DNA from: Deltaproteobacteria bacterium
Lineage (GTDB): Bacteria > Myxococcota > UBA727 > VGSZ01
DNA: 64,000 nucleotides
Reading direction: 5' to 3'
Assembly: GCA_020850995.1 (NCBI GenBank)
Contig: JADZDP010000257.1
Coordinates: forward strand, 1-64,000
Shown here: positions 17,429-25,596 of the stretch, in pieces
Layout: each line of letters begins with the position of its first letter
Position numbering within the stretch: position 1 is the stretch's first letter
Made by a program: the position numbers and the translations under genes
Notes under the pieces: generated by a model
Told to the model about the DNA's origin: nothing
The model's input: the letters and a program-made list of their open reading frames with translations, nothing else
Database searches by the model: none

Positions 17429-17677
17429 TCACGAGAGCCCAATGGCGCGCAGCAGGTCCCCCACGTTCTTTACCCCGGCGAACGCGCGGAAATCGAACTG
17501 CCGATCGAGGCGCTCCTCGAGCTCGACCACCGCCGACGCCATGGTGAGCGACGACATGCCGATCTCGTTGAAGGCGAGACCGCGCGTCTCCGGGCTGTCG
17601 CCGAGGCTGCGACCGGCGTAGGTGGAGAGGAGCGCCATCACCTTGTCGACCTGCTGCTGCTTCGTCTCATCCGTCAT
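17429..17677 (-). CDS. Acyl carrier protein
   Basis: This is an 82-residue stand-alone carrier protein. The helix-2 motif reads 'FNEIGMSSLTMASAVVELEE': Ser43 in 'MSSL' is the likely phosphopantetheine site, with Ser in place of the usual Asp before it. The remainder ('RQFDFRAFAGVKNVGDLLRAI') matches ACP helix 3. The ribosome site AGGTGAG lies directly before ATG 17677, 7 bases after the amidohydrolase stop. With two AMP-forming ligases in the operon, it probably receives an activated acyl or aminoacyl group that neighbouring enzymes then modify. Confidence 0.9.
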   Translation of the reverse strand: MTDETKQQQVDKVMALLSTYAGRSLGDSPETRGLAFNEIGMSSLTMASAVVELEERLDRQFDFRAFAGVKNVGDLLRAIGLS

Positions 17678-17684
17678 GCTCACC

Positions 17685-18632
17685 TCATGGTGTCGTGTTG
17701 GCGGGCGCGCTCGACGGCGCGTCGATCTTGAGGACCTCGCGCGCGTTGGTCTCGAGGATCCACTGCAGCTCCATGGGCGTGAGCCCGCCGGTGTCGGGGC
17801 CCGCCAGGCGCTGCCGCGCCGCCGCTGTGGTCGCCACCTGGGAGTGGATGGGCCAGTCGGTGCCGAACAGCAGCTTGCGCAGCAGGCCACGTCGCTTGAA
17901 GAAGGCGACGGAGCTCGACCACTCGCCCTGGCGATCGACCACCTGGAAGCCGGCGGTGTCGAGGTAGATGTTGGGACGGAACTCCGCCAACAGCGCGGCG
18001 TCGTCGCGGTGCACCACCGAGCCGTGCCCGAGCACGAAGTCGACCGTGGGGAAGCGGCGCGCGGCGTCGTCGAGCTCGCTCGGGTGCGTGTGGCGAAACG
18101 ACAAGCGCGGCGTGGTGGGGCCCGTATGGGTCAGCACCGGCACGCGGTGCTGCGCGCACAGGTCGTAGAAGGGGTCGAGCGCCGGGTCACTCGGCGAGAA
18201 GCCGCAGGGTGGATAGAGCTTGAGACCCTTGAAGCCCCACTCTGCGATCGAGCGTTCGAACAGCTCGACGCCGCTCTTTCCACGTCGCGGATCGACGCCG
18301 GCGAAGACCACCACGCGTCCCGGGTGGCGCGCCAGCACGCGCCGGTGGGCGGCGAACACTTCGTCGAGCGGGGTCACCCGCCCGGGGAAGCCGAGCTCGA
18401 AGTCGATGATGTGCAGCACGGCGACGTCGACGCCGGCAGCGTCCATGTCGGCGATCAGCTGATCGCCGTCGGGATCTTCGAGCGCCAGGCGGAAGCTCTG
18501 CGCGATGCGGTCGACATGGGCGCGCGGCAGCTTCGGCGGCAGCAGGCGACGAATGTTGTCGGTCCACCCGTCGAAGAAGACCGGCGGCAGCACCATGGGG
18601 CTGGCGAGGTGCGTGTGGCAGTCGATGATCAT
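17685..18632 (-). CDS. Amidohydrolase (TIM-barrel, amidohydrolase-2 type)
   Basis: This 315-residue metal-dependent hydrolase begins right at its first metal motif, MIIDCHTHLASP. Later ligand regions are 'GLKLYPPCGF', 'VPVLTHTG', 'VDFVLGHGSVVHRDDA' and 'KLLFGTDWPIHS' (the final Asp). This layout is typical of amidohydrolase-2 enzymes such as decarboxylases or lactonases (family knowledge). ATG 18632 overlaps the stop of the upstream ligase (ATGA), indicating translational coupling. It probably opens, hydrolyses or decarboxylates an intermediate in the ACP-dependent pathway encoded here. Confidence 0.88.
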   Translation of the reverse strand: MIIDCHTHLASPMVLPPVFFDGWTDNIRRLLPPKLPRAHVDRIAQSFRLALEDPDGDQLIADMDAAGVDVAVLHIIDFELGFPGRVTPLDEVFAAHRRVLARHPGRVVVFAGVDPRRGKSGVELFERSIAEWGFKGLKLYPPCGFSPSDPALDPFYDLCAQHRVPVLTHTGPTTPRLSFRHTHPSELDDAARRFPTVDFVLGHGSVVHRDDAALLAEFRPNIYLDTAGFQVVDRQGEWSSSVAFFKRRGLLRKLLFGTDWPIHSQVATTAAARQRLAGPDTGGLTPMELQWILETNAREVLKIDAPSSAPANTTP

Positions 18633-20122
18633 CGCGCCGCTCCTCGTCCTTCGGCATAGCGAGCGACCAGCACTTCGCGCAGCACCTTGCCGGTCGCCGA
18701 CCGGGGGACCTCGGTGCACGCCACCACGTCATCGAGGCGGGCAATGAGCCCGAGCGCCTGGGTCACGTGGGCGTTGATGGAGGCGGCGTCGACCGTGGCG
18801 CCGGCTCCGCCGCGCGGCACGATGAAGCTCACCGCCTGCTCCTCGTGACGCTGGCCGCCGACGCGAATGGTGCACGAGTCTGCGACGGCGGGGTGCGTGG
18901 CCAAGCAGCGATCGACGTCTTCGAGATAGACCTTCTCGCCGCCCCGGATGAGCATGTTCTTCTTGCGGCCGGTGATGAACAGGAAGCCGTCTTGGTCGAG
19001 GTGGCCGACGTCGCCCGACAGGAACCAGCCGTCCGCGGTGAAGGACGCCGCGTACTTGCCGTCGTCACCGTAGTACCGCTCGATCACCGACGGGCCGCGA
19101 TGCGCGATCTCGCCCGTCACCCCCGGCGCGAGCTGCGCGCCGTAGTCGTCGAGGATCGCGACCTCGATGCCGGCGGCGCGGCCCACCGCCGACGCCTTGG
19201 TGGCGTCGGGCGCGGAGGCGGTGGCGAAGCAGGTGGTCTCGGTGAGGCCATAGCAGGGCACGATCGGATGCCCGAAGGTGCGCTGGTAGCGCGTGCGCGT
19301 GGTCTCGGTCAGCGGCGCCGCGCCCGCGATAGCGAAGCGCATCGAGCTCGGCAGGGGTACGCGCAACGCCATCATCATGTCGAACACGATGGGCACTCCG
19401 CTGTAAGAGCGCACCTCGTGCGCGACCAGCGCGGTGGCCGAGCTCGGCAAGTCGGCCAGGGCGAAGCCAGGAGTGACGACGACGCGGCCACCGGTGATGA
19501 GCATCGGCAGCAGATCGCTGATGACGCTGAAGGTGTGGAAGAGCGGCAGCACCGATCCCGCGGTCCACTGCTCGTCGTAGCCGAAGTGCTCGACGGCGAA
19601 CGCCACGTTGGCGCCGATGGCGCGCTCCGAGAGCAAGACGCCCTTGGGGTCGCCGGTGGACCCGGAGGTGTGCATCAAGAGCCCGCCGCTGGCGGGCACC
19701 GGCGCGCTCGTCGCCGAGCGCGAGGGCAGTTCCCCGAGCGCGTGCAACAGCTCGCTGGTGTGCACCGTGCGCGCACTGCCGACCATCGGCGCCGGCATGG
19801 CCCCGTCGTGGATGATCAGCTTGGGCTTCGCGTGGGTGAGCAGTCGCTGTTGGATCTCGGGTGCCGCAGCGGGGTTGATGGGGCACATCACGCAGCCCAC
19901 CATCAAGCCCGCGGGCACCAGCGCGGCTTGCGCCACGCGGCTCGATGTGATGAGCGCGATGGTCGCCGCGCCGCCGTCGGTGAGGGCCGCCAGGCGCTCC
20001 GCCAACACCGCGAGCTGGCCGAAGCTGAGCTCGACGCCGTCGGTGGGCGCGATGATGGCGGTACCTGCGCCGCGCGCCACGCACGACGCGCGCAGGGCCT
20101 CGCCGATGGGCCGAGCAGCCAT
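18629..20122 (-). CDS. AMP-forming acyl/aryl ligase
   Basis: This is a 497-residue ANL-superfamily adenylating enzyme. The phosphate loop reads 'LLMHTSGSTGDPKGVLL', followed by 'FAIAGAAPLT', 'PCYGLTETTCFATAS', the hinge region 'FITGRKKNMLIRGGEKVYLE' and the C-terminal catalytic Lys in 'RSATGKVLREVL'. All key parts are present. It starts at ATG 20122 one base after the stop of the upstream gene. Its closest visible relative is the ligase half of that upstream gene, which shares long stretches such as 'NMLIRGGEK.YLED', so the pair arose by duplication. It probably loads a carboxylate onto the neighbouring carrier protein or CoA. Confidence 0.92.
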   Translation of the reverse strand: MAARPIGEALRASCVARGAGTAIIAPTDGVELSFGQLAVLAERLAALTDGGAATIALITSSRVAQAALVPAGLMVGCVMCPINPAAAPEIQQRLLTHAKPKLIIHDGAMPAPMVGSARTVHTSELLHALGELPSRSATSAPVPASGGLLMHTSGSTGDPKGVLLSERAIGANVAFAVEHFGYDEQWTAGSVLPLFHTFSVISDLLPMLITGGRVVVTPGFALADLPSSATALVAHEVRSYSGVPIVFDMMMALRVPLPSSMRFAIAGAAPLTETTRTRYQRTFGHPIVPCYGLTETTCFATASAPDATKASAVGRAAGIEVAILDDYGAQLAPGVTGEIAHRGPSVIERYYGDDGKYAASFTADGWFLSGDVGHLDQDGFLFITGRKKNMLIRGGEKVYLEDVDRCLATHPAVADSCTIRVGGQRHEEQAVSFIVPRGGAGATVDAASINAHVTQALGLIARLDDVVACTEVPRSATGKVLREVLVARYAEGRGAAR

Positions 20123-20123
20123 G

Positions 20124-23100
20124 CTAGGTGGACTCCGTGCCGCGCATGCGCAGCGCCTCGCGCAGCGGCTTGCCCGTGGCGCTGCGCGGGATGCGGTCGA
20201 TCCAGCGCAGCTCGTCGGGCATACCCAGCGCGCCCAGGCGATCGCGAATATGCGCGCGGATCGACTCCTCGTCGCGCGCGACGTCGCCGCTGGACCCGCC
20301 ACCGCGCACGAGGAAGGTCACGGCGCGCTCGAAGCCGAACATGCCGGGGATCTGTACGCTGCACGCCTCCGCGATTGCCGGGTGCTCCTCGAGGCAGAGA
20401 TCGAGATCCTCGAGGTAGAGCTTCTCGCCGCCCCGGATGAGCATGTTCTTGCGGCGTCCCGTGACGTAGAGGTAGCCGTCGTCGTCGAGGCGCCCGAGGT
20501 CACCCGTGAGGAACCAGCCGTCCTCGATGCACGCGGCGGCCCCCTCGGGGCCCGAGCGGAAATACGAGGTGATCACCGAGCTGCCACGCACCGCGACCTC
20601 GCCGTGCTGCCCCACCGGCAAGGGCAGGAGGTCTTCGCCGACGATGCGCAGGGCGATGCCCGCCGCTCGACCTGCCGAACCGGCGCGCCCACCGTCGACG
20701 GGCGAGGCGGTCGCGAAGCAGACGGTCTCGGTGAGGCCGTAGCAGGGGACGATGGGGTGCCCATACCGTTCGCGGTAGCGCGCGCGGGTGCGCTCGGCGA
20801 GCGGCGCGGCTCCGGAGATGGCGAACAGCATGCTCGACGGAAGCGGCGCGCTCAGTGCGAGCATCGCCTCGAGGATGAGCGGCACGGCGCTGAATGAGCG
20901 CACGGCGTAGCGGTTGAGCGCATCAGCGGTGGTGGCGACGTCGTCGGTGGCGAAGCCGGGCAGGATGACGACCTGGCCGCCAGCGCAGAGCACCGGCAGC
21001 AGGTCGCTCACGATCGCGAAGGTGTGGTGGAGCGGCAACAGGCACGCGCTGGTCCACCGGCCCTTGGCCTGATAGCCGAAGTGGTCGCACGCGAACGAGA
21101 CGTTGGCCCCAAGCTGGTGCTCGTCGAGCAGCACGCCTTTGGGGGCGCCGGTGGCGCCCGAGGTGTAGATCAACAGGCCACCGGCGTCGCTCTCGGGCAA
21201 GGCGCCGCGGGGGGCGCCGTCACTCAACAGGGTCTCCGCGCGCAGCGCCGTGCGCGCGAACGGCTCCGGCAAGGGCACGGCCGTCCCGTCGGTGATGACG
21301 AGGTCGGGCGCGGCATGGCGCAGCAGCGCCTCGCGCGCGCGTGCCGGCATGGCGTGATCGACAGGACAGACGACCATGCCGGCCGCGAGGCCGGCGACGA
21401 TGAGCGCGGCCTGGTGGCTGCGATCGGCGCACACCAGGCTCAGGCGACATCCCGCGCGCCCGCCCGCGGCCGCGGCGAGGCGCTCGGCGAGCGCGCGCAG
21501 GCCCACGAGCGAGATGCTGTTGCCCGTGAGGGCAGCGGTGATAGCGCCCGCGTCGCCGTGGCGCGCCATGGCCTCGCGCAGCAGCAGCCCGATCGCGGGG
21601 CCGGTGGGTCGCGGCAGGGGCGCCGCCGCCACCCTGCCCGCGGGCTCGGGGTAGCGCTCTTCGTAGCGCGCCGAGTCGTGGCGAATCACCGGCGCGCGCA
21701 GCCCCGCGGCCTTGAGCTCGACGACGGCCTGAACGATCGAGCGGATGTACTCGGTGTGTCGATCGATGGTGACGAGGTCGGTGTTGCTGTAGGGGTGCCC
21801 CACGGTGCGCATGACCCTGATGTCGACCAGGCCGGTCCAGCTCTTGCCGGCGATGATGAGCGGCGCGGGCGAGCGCACCGAGTAGCGCACGCGCGCCATG
21901 GTGTGGCCCGTGTGGCGATGCTCGCCGTGCTCGGCCAGGTCGCTCATGGAGGGCGGGTAATAGAAGTGCGGCCGCGCGGGCACGGCGGCCGCATCGAAGT
22001 GCCCCGGCAGGTAGTGGCGATGGTTGAACTGCATGCGCCGCGAGATCGCGCGCAGCACCTTGGCGAGCGGCAGATCGTAGGTGCCGGCGTCGTCGCGCGC
22101 GAACACCGCGCAGTACCCGTCGTCGAAGGGCGTGGCGCACACGTCGGCGTAGCGGCCCTCCTCCAAGGCATCTTGCAGGTGGCGGAGATCGCGCATGCCC
22201 CGCGTCATGCCGATGGGCGAGGGCGCTTCACGCATGGCGGACCGAACCACGACCTCCAGCAGCGCCTCGAGCTCCCGTGATCGTGCCGCGTCGTCGTCGA
22301 GATGGGCGATGCGCCGCACCACCTCGGCGAAGAAGGGATCGTGGTGTCCCTCGGCCGCGGGCGATACACCGAAGCGCTCCCGGCAATGCTGCACGATGCT
22401 CGTCGGCAGATCGCGCGCCAGCGGCGGCGGGTCGCGCGGCCGAAAGCGCTCTTCTTTGCGGAATGTGTACGCGTCGATCCAGCGATAGACCCGGTGCGTG
22501 CGGAGCACGCGCTCCTTGAGCCGCTTCAAGCAGCGCGCGCGATCGATCAGGGCCGCGGGAAACCCCTCGATATCGCCGGTGTCGCCGACCGACTCGAGTG
22601 CGCGGCGGCACTGCTGGTACTTCTCCTCGAAGAAGCTGGACAGCGCCCAGGGTGTGAACTGGCGCCCGTTGAGCTCTTCGGCGCGAAGTCCCGCCTCGCG
22701 CAAGAGCAGGAACACACCAAGGAAGCGCCGCTCGGCGACGCTCAGCGCCCCGCGCGCCGTCTCTTGCAGGCGACACAGGATGTAGCGCGGGTCCGGCGGA
22801 TTCCCTGGCTTGGGATAGAGGTTGTTGTTGGGGTCGACGTTGCCAAAGAGCTGGTCGTCGACGAAGAGCTGGACCGGGTCGTTGTGGTCGACGGAGTCCG
22901 CCGTGTCGAGCACGAGCTTGGCGAGCGCGTGGTCAGGCAGGGCGTCGAGCAGCGCGTTCACCTCGGTGTCGGCGCCGCGCACCTCCTCGGCGAGCGCGGC
23001 GCGCGCGCGCTCGATCGCGGCGAGCTGATCGGGCCGCACGTGGGCCCACGCTCTGGGTTCCAGCGCGCGACCCTCGGGGCGGCGCAGCGACACAGAGGGG

Positions 23101-23357
23101 CGCCCGTAGTCGTACACGGCGACGTGGCAGATCGCGTCGACGAGCTCGGGCGGCGCCGCGCCTTCCTGCACCGGGAGCTCGCCGAGCACCTCGCACAGCG
23201 CGCGCTCCTCGAGGCTGAGGCAGACTGCCAGCTCCGCGCGCGGGGACCGGCCGTCGGCGCGAACGAGCCAGTCGACGGCCTCTGCGAGCGTGCCCCGCCG
23301 ATCATCGTCGCGCGTGACGCCGTGTGCTTGATCGGCTTCGCGAGAAGGGCTCACCAC
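20124..23357 (-). CDS. Unknown ~550-residue domain fused to AMP-forming ligase
   Basis: This protein has about 1077 residues. The C-terminal ~480 residues are a complete ANL ligase: 'LLIYTSGATGAPKGVLL', 'PCYGLTETVCFATAS', 'VTGRRKNMLIRGGEKLYLED', and catalytic Lys in 'RSATGKPLREAL'. The N-terminal ~550 residues belong to no family I recognise: 'VQLFVDDQLFGNVDPNNNLY', 'FLGVFLLLREAGLRAEELNG', then a His-rich stretch with 'FNHRHYLPGHFD', 'HGEHRHTGHTMARVRYS' and 'VGHPYSNTDLVTIDRHTEYI', which could bind metal. It is the first gene of the minus-strand operon. No signal peptide is seen. The start is uncertain: GTG 23357 (or 23354) is the last plausible one before the conserved-looking sequence; the frame upstream is low quality. 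Confidence 0.82.
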   Translation of the reverse strand: MVSPSREADQAHGVTRDDDRRGTLAEAVDWLVRADGRSPRAELAVCLSLEERALCEVLGELPVQEGAAPPELVDAICHVAVYDYGRPSVSLRRPEGRALEPRAWAHVRPDQLAAIERARAALAEEVRGADTEVNALLDALPDHALAKLVLDTADSVDHNDPVQLFVDDQLFGNVDPNNNLYPKPGNPPDPRYILCRLQETARGALSVAERRFLGVFLLLREAGLRAEELNGRQFTPWALSSFFEEKYQQCRRALESVGDTGDIEGFPAALIDRARCLKRLKERVLRTHRVYRWIDAYTFRKEERFRPRDPPPLARDLPTSIVQHCRERFGVSPAAEGHHDPFFAEVVRRIAHLDDDAARSRELEALLEVVVRSAMREAPSPIGMTRGMRDLRHLQDALEEGRYADVCATPFDDGYCAVFARDDAGTYDLPLAKVLRAISRRMQFNHRHYLPGHFDAAAVPARPHFYYPPSMSDLAEHGEHRHTGHTMARVRYSVRSPAPLIIAGKSWTGLVDIRVMRTVGHPYSNTDLVTIDRHTEYIRSIVQAVVELKAAGLRAPVIRHDSARYEERYPEPAGRVAAAPLPRPTGPAIGLLLREAMARHGDAGAITAALTGNSISLVGLRALAERLAAAAGGRAGCRLSLVCADRSHQAALIVAGLAAGMVVCPVDHAMPARAREALLRHAAPDLVITDGTAVPLPEPFARTALRAETLLSDGAPRGALPESDAGGLLIYTSGATGAPKGVLLDEHQLGANVSFACDHFGYQAKGRWTSACLLPLHHTFAIVSDLLPVLCAGGQVVILPGFATDDVATTADALNRYAVRSFSAVPLILEAMLALSAPLPSSMLFAISGAAPLAERTRARYRERYGHPIVPCYGLTETVCFATASPVDGGRAGSAGRAAGIALRIVGEDLLPLPVGQHGEVAVRGSSVITSYFRSGPEGAAACIEDGWFLTGDLGRLDDDGYLYVTGRRKNMLIRGGEKLYLEDLDLCLEEHPAIAEACSVQIPGMFGFERAVTFLVRGGGSSGDVARDEESIRAHIRDRLGALGMPDELRWIDRIPRSATGKPLREALRMRGTEST

Positions 23358-23490
23358 GCGACAACCGTAGCCGCGTTCCGGAGCGGGTGTCACCTGGCGC
23401 GCATGTGGGTGCGCGCATTGGCTCGGCGTCGTCGCGGCCGCGCCGGCAGGGAGCGCGCCAGGCATCGCATGGCAGCGGCGCGCCTCGTCG

Positions 23491-25338
23491 TCAGCGGCGC
23501 GCCACGGTGCAGTGCAACGCGGCCGGCCCGTCGCGGTCGCCCCGGGCGCGCGCCACGCCGCCGGCTCCCGCGCAGCGGCCGTCGACGGGCCGCACCCACA
23601 CGTCGCCGCACAAGGTGCGGATCGACGCGCGCGCCACCCCGCTGGCGTCCGTGGCGCTGAGGTAGCGCACCGACGCGTAGGGCACTTCCCCTGGACCAAG
23701 CTCCCACGCGAGCTGGCCCAGCGCCGCTCCGCCGTCGACGACGAGCTGATAGTCGCACGGCGCGAAGGCGAGCGCGGTGAGCCCGCCGGCCTCGACCAGG
23801 GGATGAAAGCCGAAGGCGCCCAGGGCGTCCCGCAGCGCGCTCATGGGCGACGGTCCATACAGGAGCACGCCGTCGAACGGCGCCGCCAAGCCTGCGACGC
23901 GCGGCGCGAGCGCGAGGTCGCGGCTCACGTCCCCCGAGAGCTGCGCGAAGTAATTGCCCCCGAGCGGGTCCGACGACGGGTGCCGCGTCACCTCGGGGCG
24001 CACGCGTGCGGCGTGTAGCGCGCGTGACACCGCGTGGCTGTCCTCGACGTAGCCGCCCAGGCCGAGCGCCGCGAGCTGCCCAGCGTGCAGCGCCGGATCG
24101 AGGGGCGCAGGGATGCCATCGGCGTGTGGCCCCGTGGCCCGCGCGCTGATGGCGTACCAATAGCGCGGCGCCGTCGGCAGGGTCTCGACGGCGTCGAGCA
24201 GGGGCGCGTGCAGCGCCAGGATGTGCTGCTGCACGTCGCGCACGCGGGCGTGAACGCCGAGCGCGAGCGCGACGATGGCGATGGCGGCGCCCGCCCGCGC
24301 GCGCGCGCCCAAGAGCTCGATGGGGGTTGCCAGGAAGAGGCATGCGAAGCCGAAGGGGATCGTGCGATCGCCAGCGCCCCCCCAGCCGGCGAAGCTGCTG
24401 GGCACGAGCGCGGCAACGCCGAGCCAGAAGCCCCCCGCGGCGATGAGCGCCCACGAGTCGCGCGCGACCCGAGCAGGGCCGGCGCCTACCACGGCCGCGA
24501 CCACGAGCAGCAGGCCGGCACCAAGCCAGGGCTCGAGGCCGCCGAGCAAGAACATCGACGGCAGCATGCGCGCGCGCTCGAGCAGCGCGACCGGCGCCCC
24601 GGCGACCAAGCCTGTGTCGAGGTCGCGGCTCATCCACCACACGAGCACGGCCACCAGCAAGGGCCAGGTGCCGACCACCGCGAGCTCGCGCACGACGCGC
24701 GCCAACGATGCGCCGCGCGCGCGTGCGCCGGCGATGGCGACGACGGCGAGCGTGGCCCCGGCGATGGCTGCTGCGGCCACGTGCACGTGCGCGGCGCACC
24801 CGAGCCCGAGCGCTGCGGCCGCGAGCCGGCGGCGCGGTGGCGCGGCGCTGAGGAACGCTGCCGCGGCGATGAGCGCGAGGCCCGACGCCAGCACGAAGGG
24901 CAAGAGCCCGAGAAAGAGCGGCGTTTGCAGCGCGAACGCGAAGCCGAGCCACCCCACCAACGCGCGGCGCGGCGCGAGCACCGCGGCCAGTGCGAAGAAC
25001 CCCCAGCCCCAGGTCAGCACCGTCACGGCCACCGCGGCTCGGTACGCGGCGCGCCAGCCGATGAGCGGCGTGAGCGTCTGGATCACGTCGGTGACGCCGC
25101 GGCCGGTGGGTGAGAGGTTGGCGCTGACGTAGTGGTCGAAGGCGCGCGCCTCGTCGACACCGAGGGCGGCAACGCTGGCGAACAGGTGCTGCGGTCCATC
25201 GTTGACGAAGAACATCGCGTCCGACGTCGCGGCCACCACCGCCAGGGCGCTCGCGATCAGCGCGCCCACGAGCGCCGTGCGCGACGGCGCATCGGGGCGC
25301 CATGCCTGCGCGGGGTCGGGCGGGAGCGGGTCGCTCAT
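23491..25338 (-). CDS. Multi-pass membrane protein, GT-C-like
   Basis: This 615-residue protein has about ten hydrophobic segments in its first two thirds and a soluble C-terminal third. The first extracytoplasmic loop reads 'FFVNDGPQHLFASVAALG', resembling the acidic loop of GT-C glycosyltransferases. The C-terminal region ('FAQLSGDVSRDLALAPRVAG', 'GVLLYGPSPMSALRDAL') is globular. It is probably an envelope glycosyltransferase or an inactive relative; the match is to general architecture only. ATG 25338 is well placed; a structured repeat (25426-25583) lies directly upstream. Confidence 0.7.
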   Translation of the reverse strand: MSDPLPPDPAQAWRPDAPSRTALVGALIASALAVVAATSDAMFFVNDGPQHLFASVAALGVDEARAFDHYVSANLSPTGRGVTDVIQTLTPLIGWRAAYRAAVAVTVLTWGWGFFALAAVLAPRRALVGWLGFAFALQTPLFLGLLPFVLASGLALIAAAAFLSAAPPRRRLAAAALGLGCAAHVHVAAAAIAGATLAVVAIAGARARGASLARVVRELAVVGTWPLLVAVLVWWMSRDLDTGLVAGAPVALLERARMLPSMFLLGGLEPWLGAGLLLVVAAVVGAGPARVARDSWALIAAGGFWLGVAALVPSSFAGWGGAGDRTIPFGFACLFLATPIELLGARARAGAAIAIVALALGVHARVRDVQQHILALHAPLLDAVETLPTAPRYWYAISARATGPHADGIPAPLDPALHAGQLAALGLGGYVEDSHAVSRALHAARVRPEVTRHPSSDPLGGNYFAQLSGDVSRDLALAPRVAGLAAPFDGVLLYGPSPMSALRDALGAFGFHPLVEAGGLTALAFAPCDYQLVVDGGAALGQLAWELGPGEVPYASVRYLSATDASGVARASIRTLCGDVWVRPVDGRCAGAGGVARARGDRDGPAALHCTVARR

Positions 25339-25425
25339 GGCAGGACGATCGCGGGTCGCCGCGCCATGGTCAAACCCGCGCGCCTTGTCGCCAGGGTGCT
25401 GCGGGTTCGCGCGGCCCGACGCGAC

Positions 25426-25583
25426 AGCTGGGATCTGCTGCAGTGATGATCGCCGGGCTTGGTCCTTGCCACGATCGCTGCGTCGCGTCCTCGCCGCGTG
25501 CCACGAGGTACGCGGCTCCCGGTGCTCCGTGGGCTCCTGGCACGTCCCCGCGCCGGACTCGTTCAACGCACCTGCTCCTCGCT
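25426..25583 (-). repeat. Dispersed structured repeat, copy B
   Basis: On the minus strand this 158-bp element matches copies A and C in its core (25457-25490, 'ACGCGACGCAG' and 'AAGGACCAAGC') and in the preceding 'GGAGCACCGGGAGCC'. A central hairpin (25493-25516) has 10-base sides with one mismatch and the same TCGT loop as copy A. Outer arms 25426-25446 and 25563-25583 pair at about 14 of 21 positions, although their sequences differ from those of the other copies. It sits between divergent genes, oriented toward the GT-C-like gene 88 bases away. Confidence 0.8.
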
Positions 25584-25596
25584 GTAGGCTGGCGGC

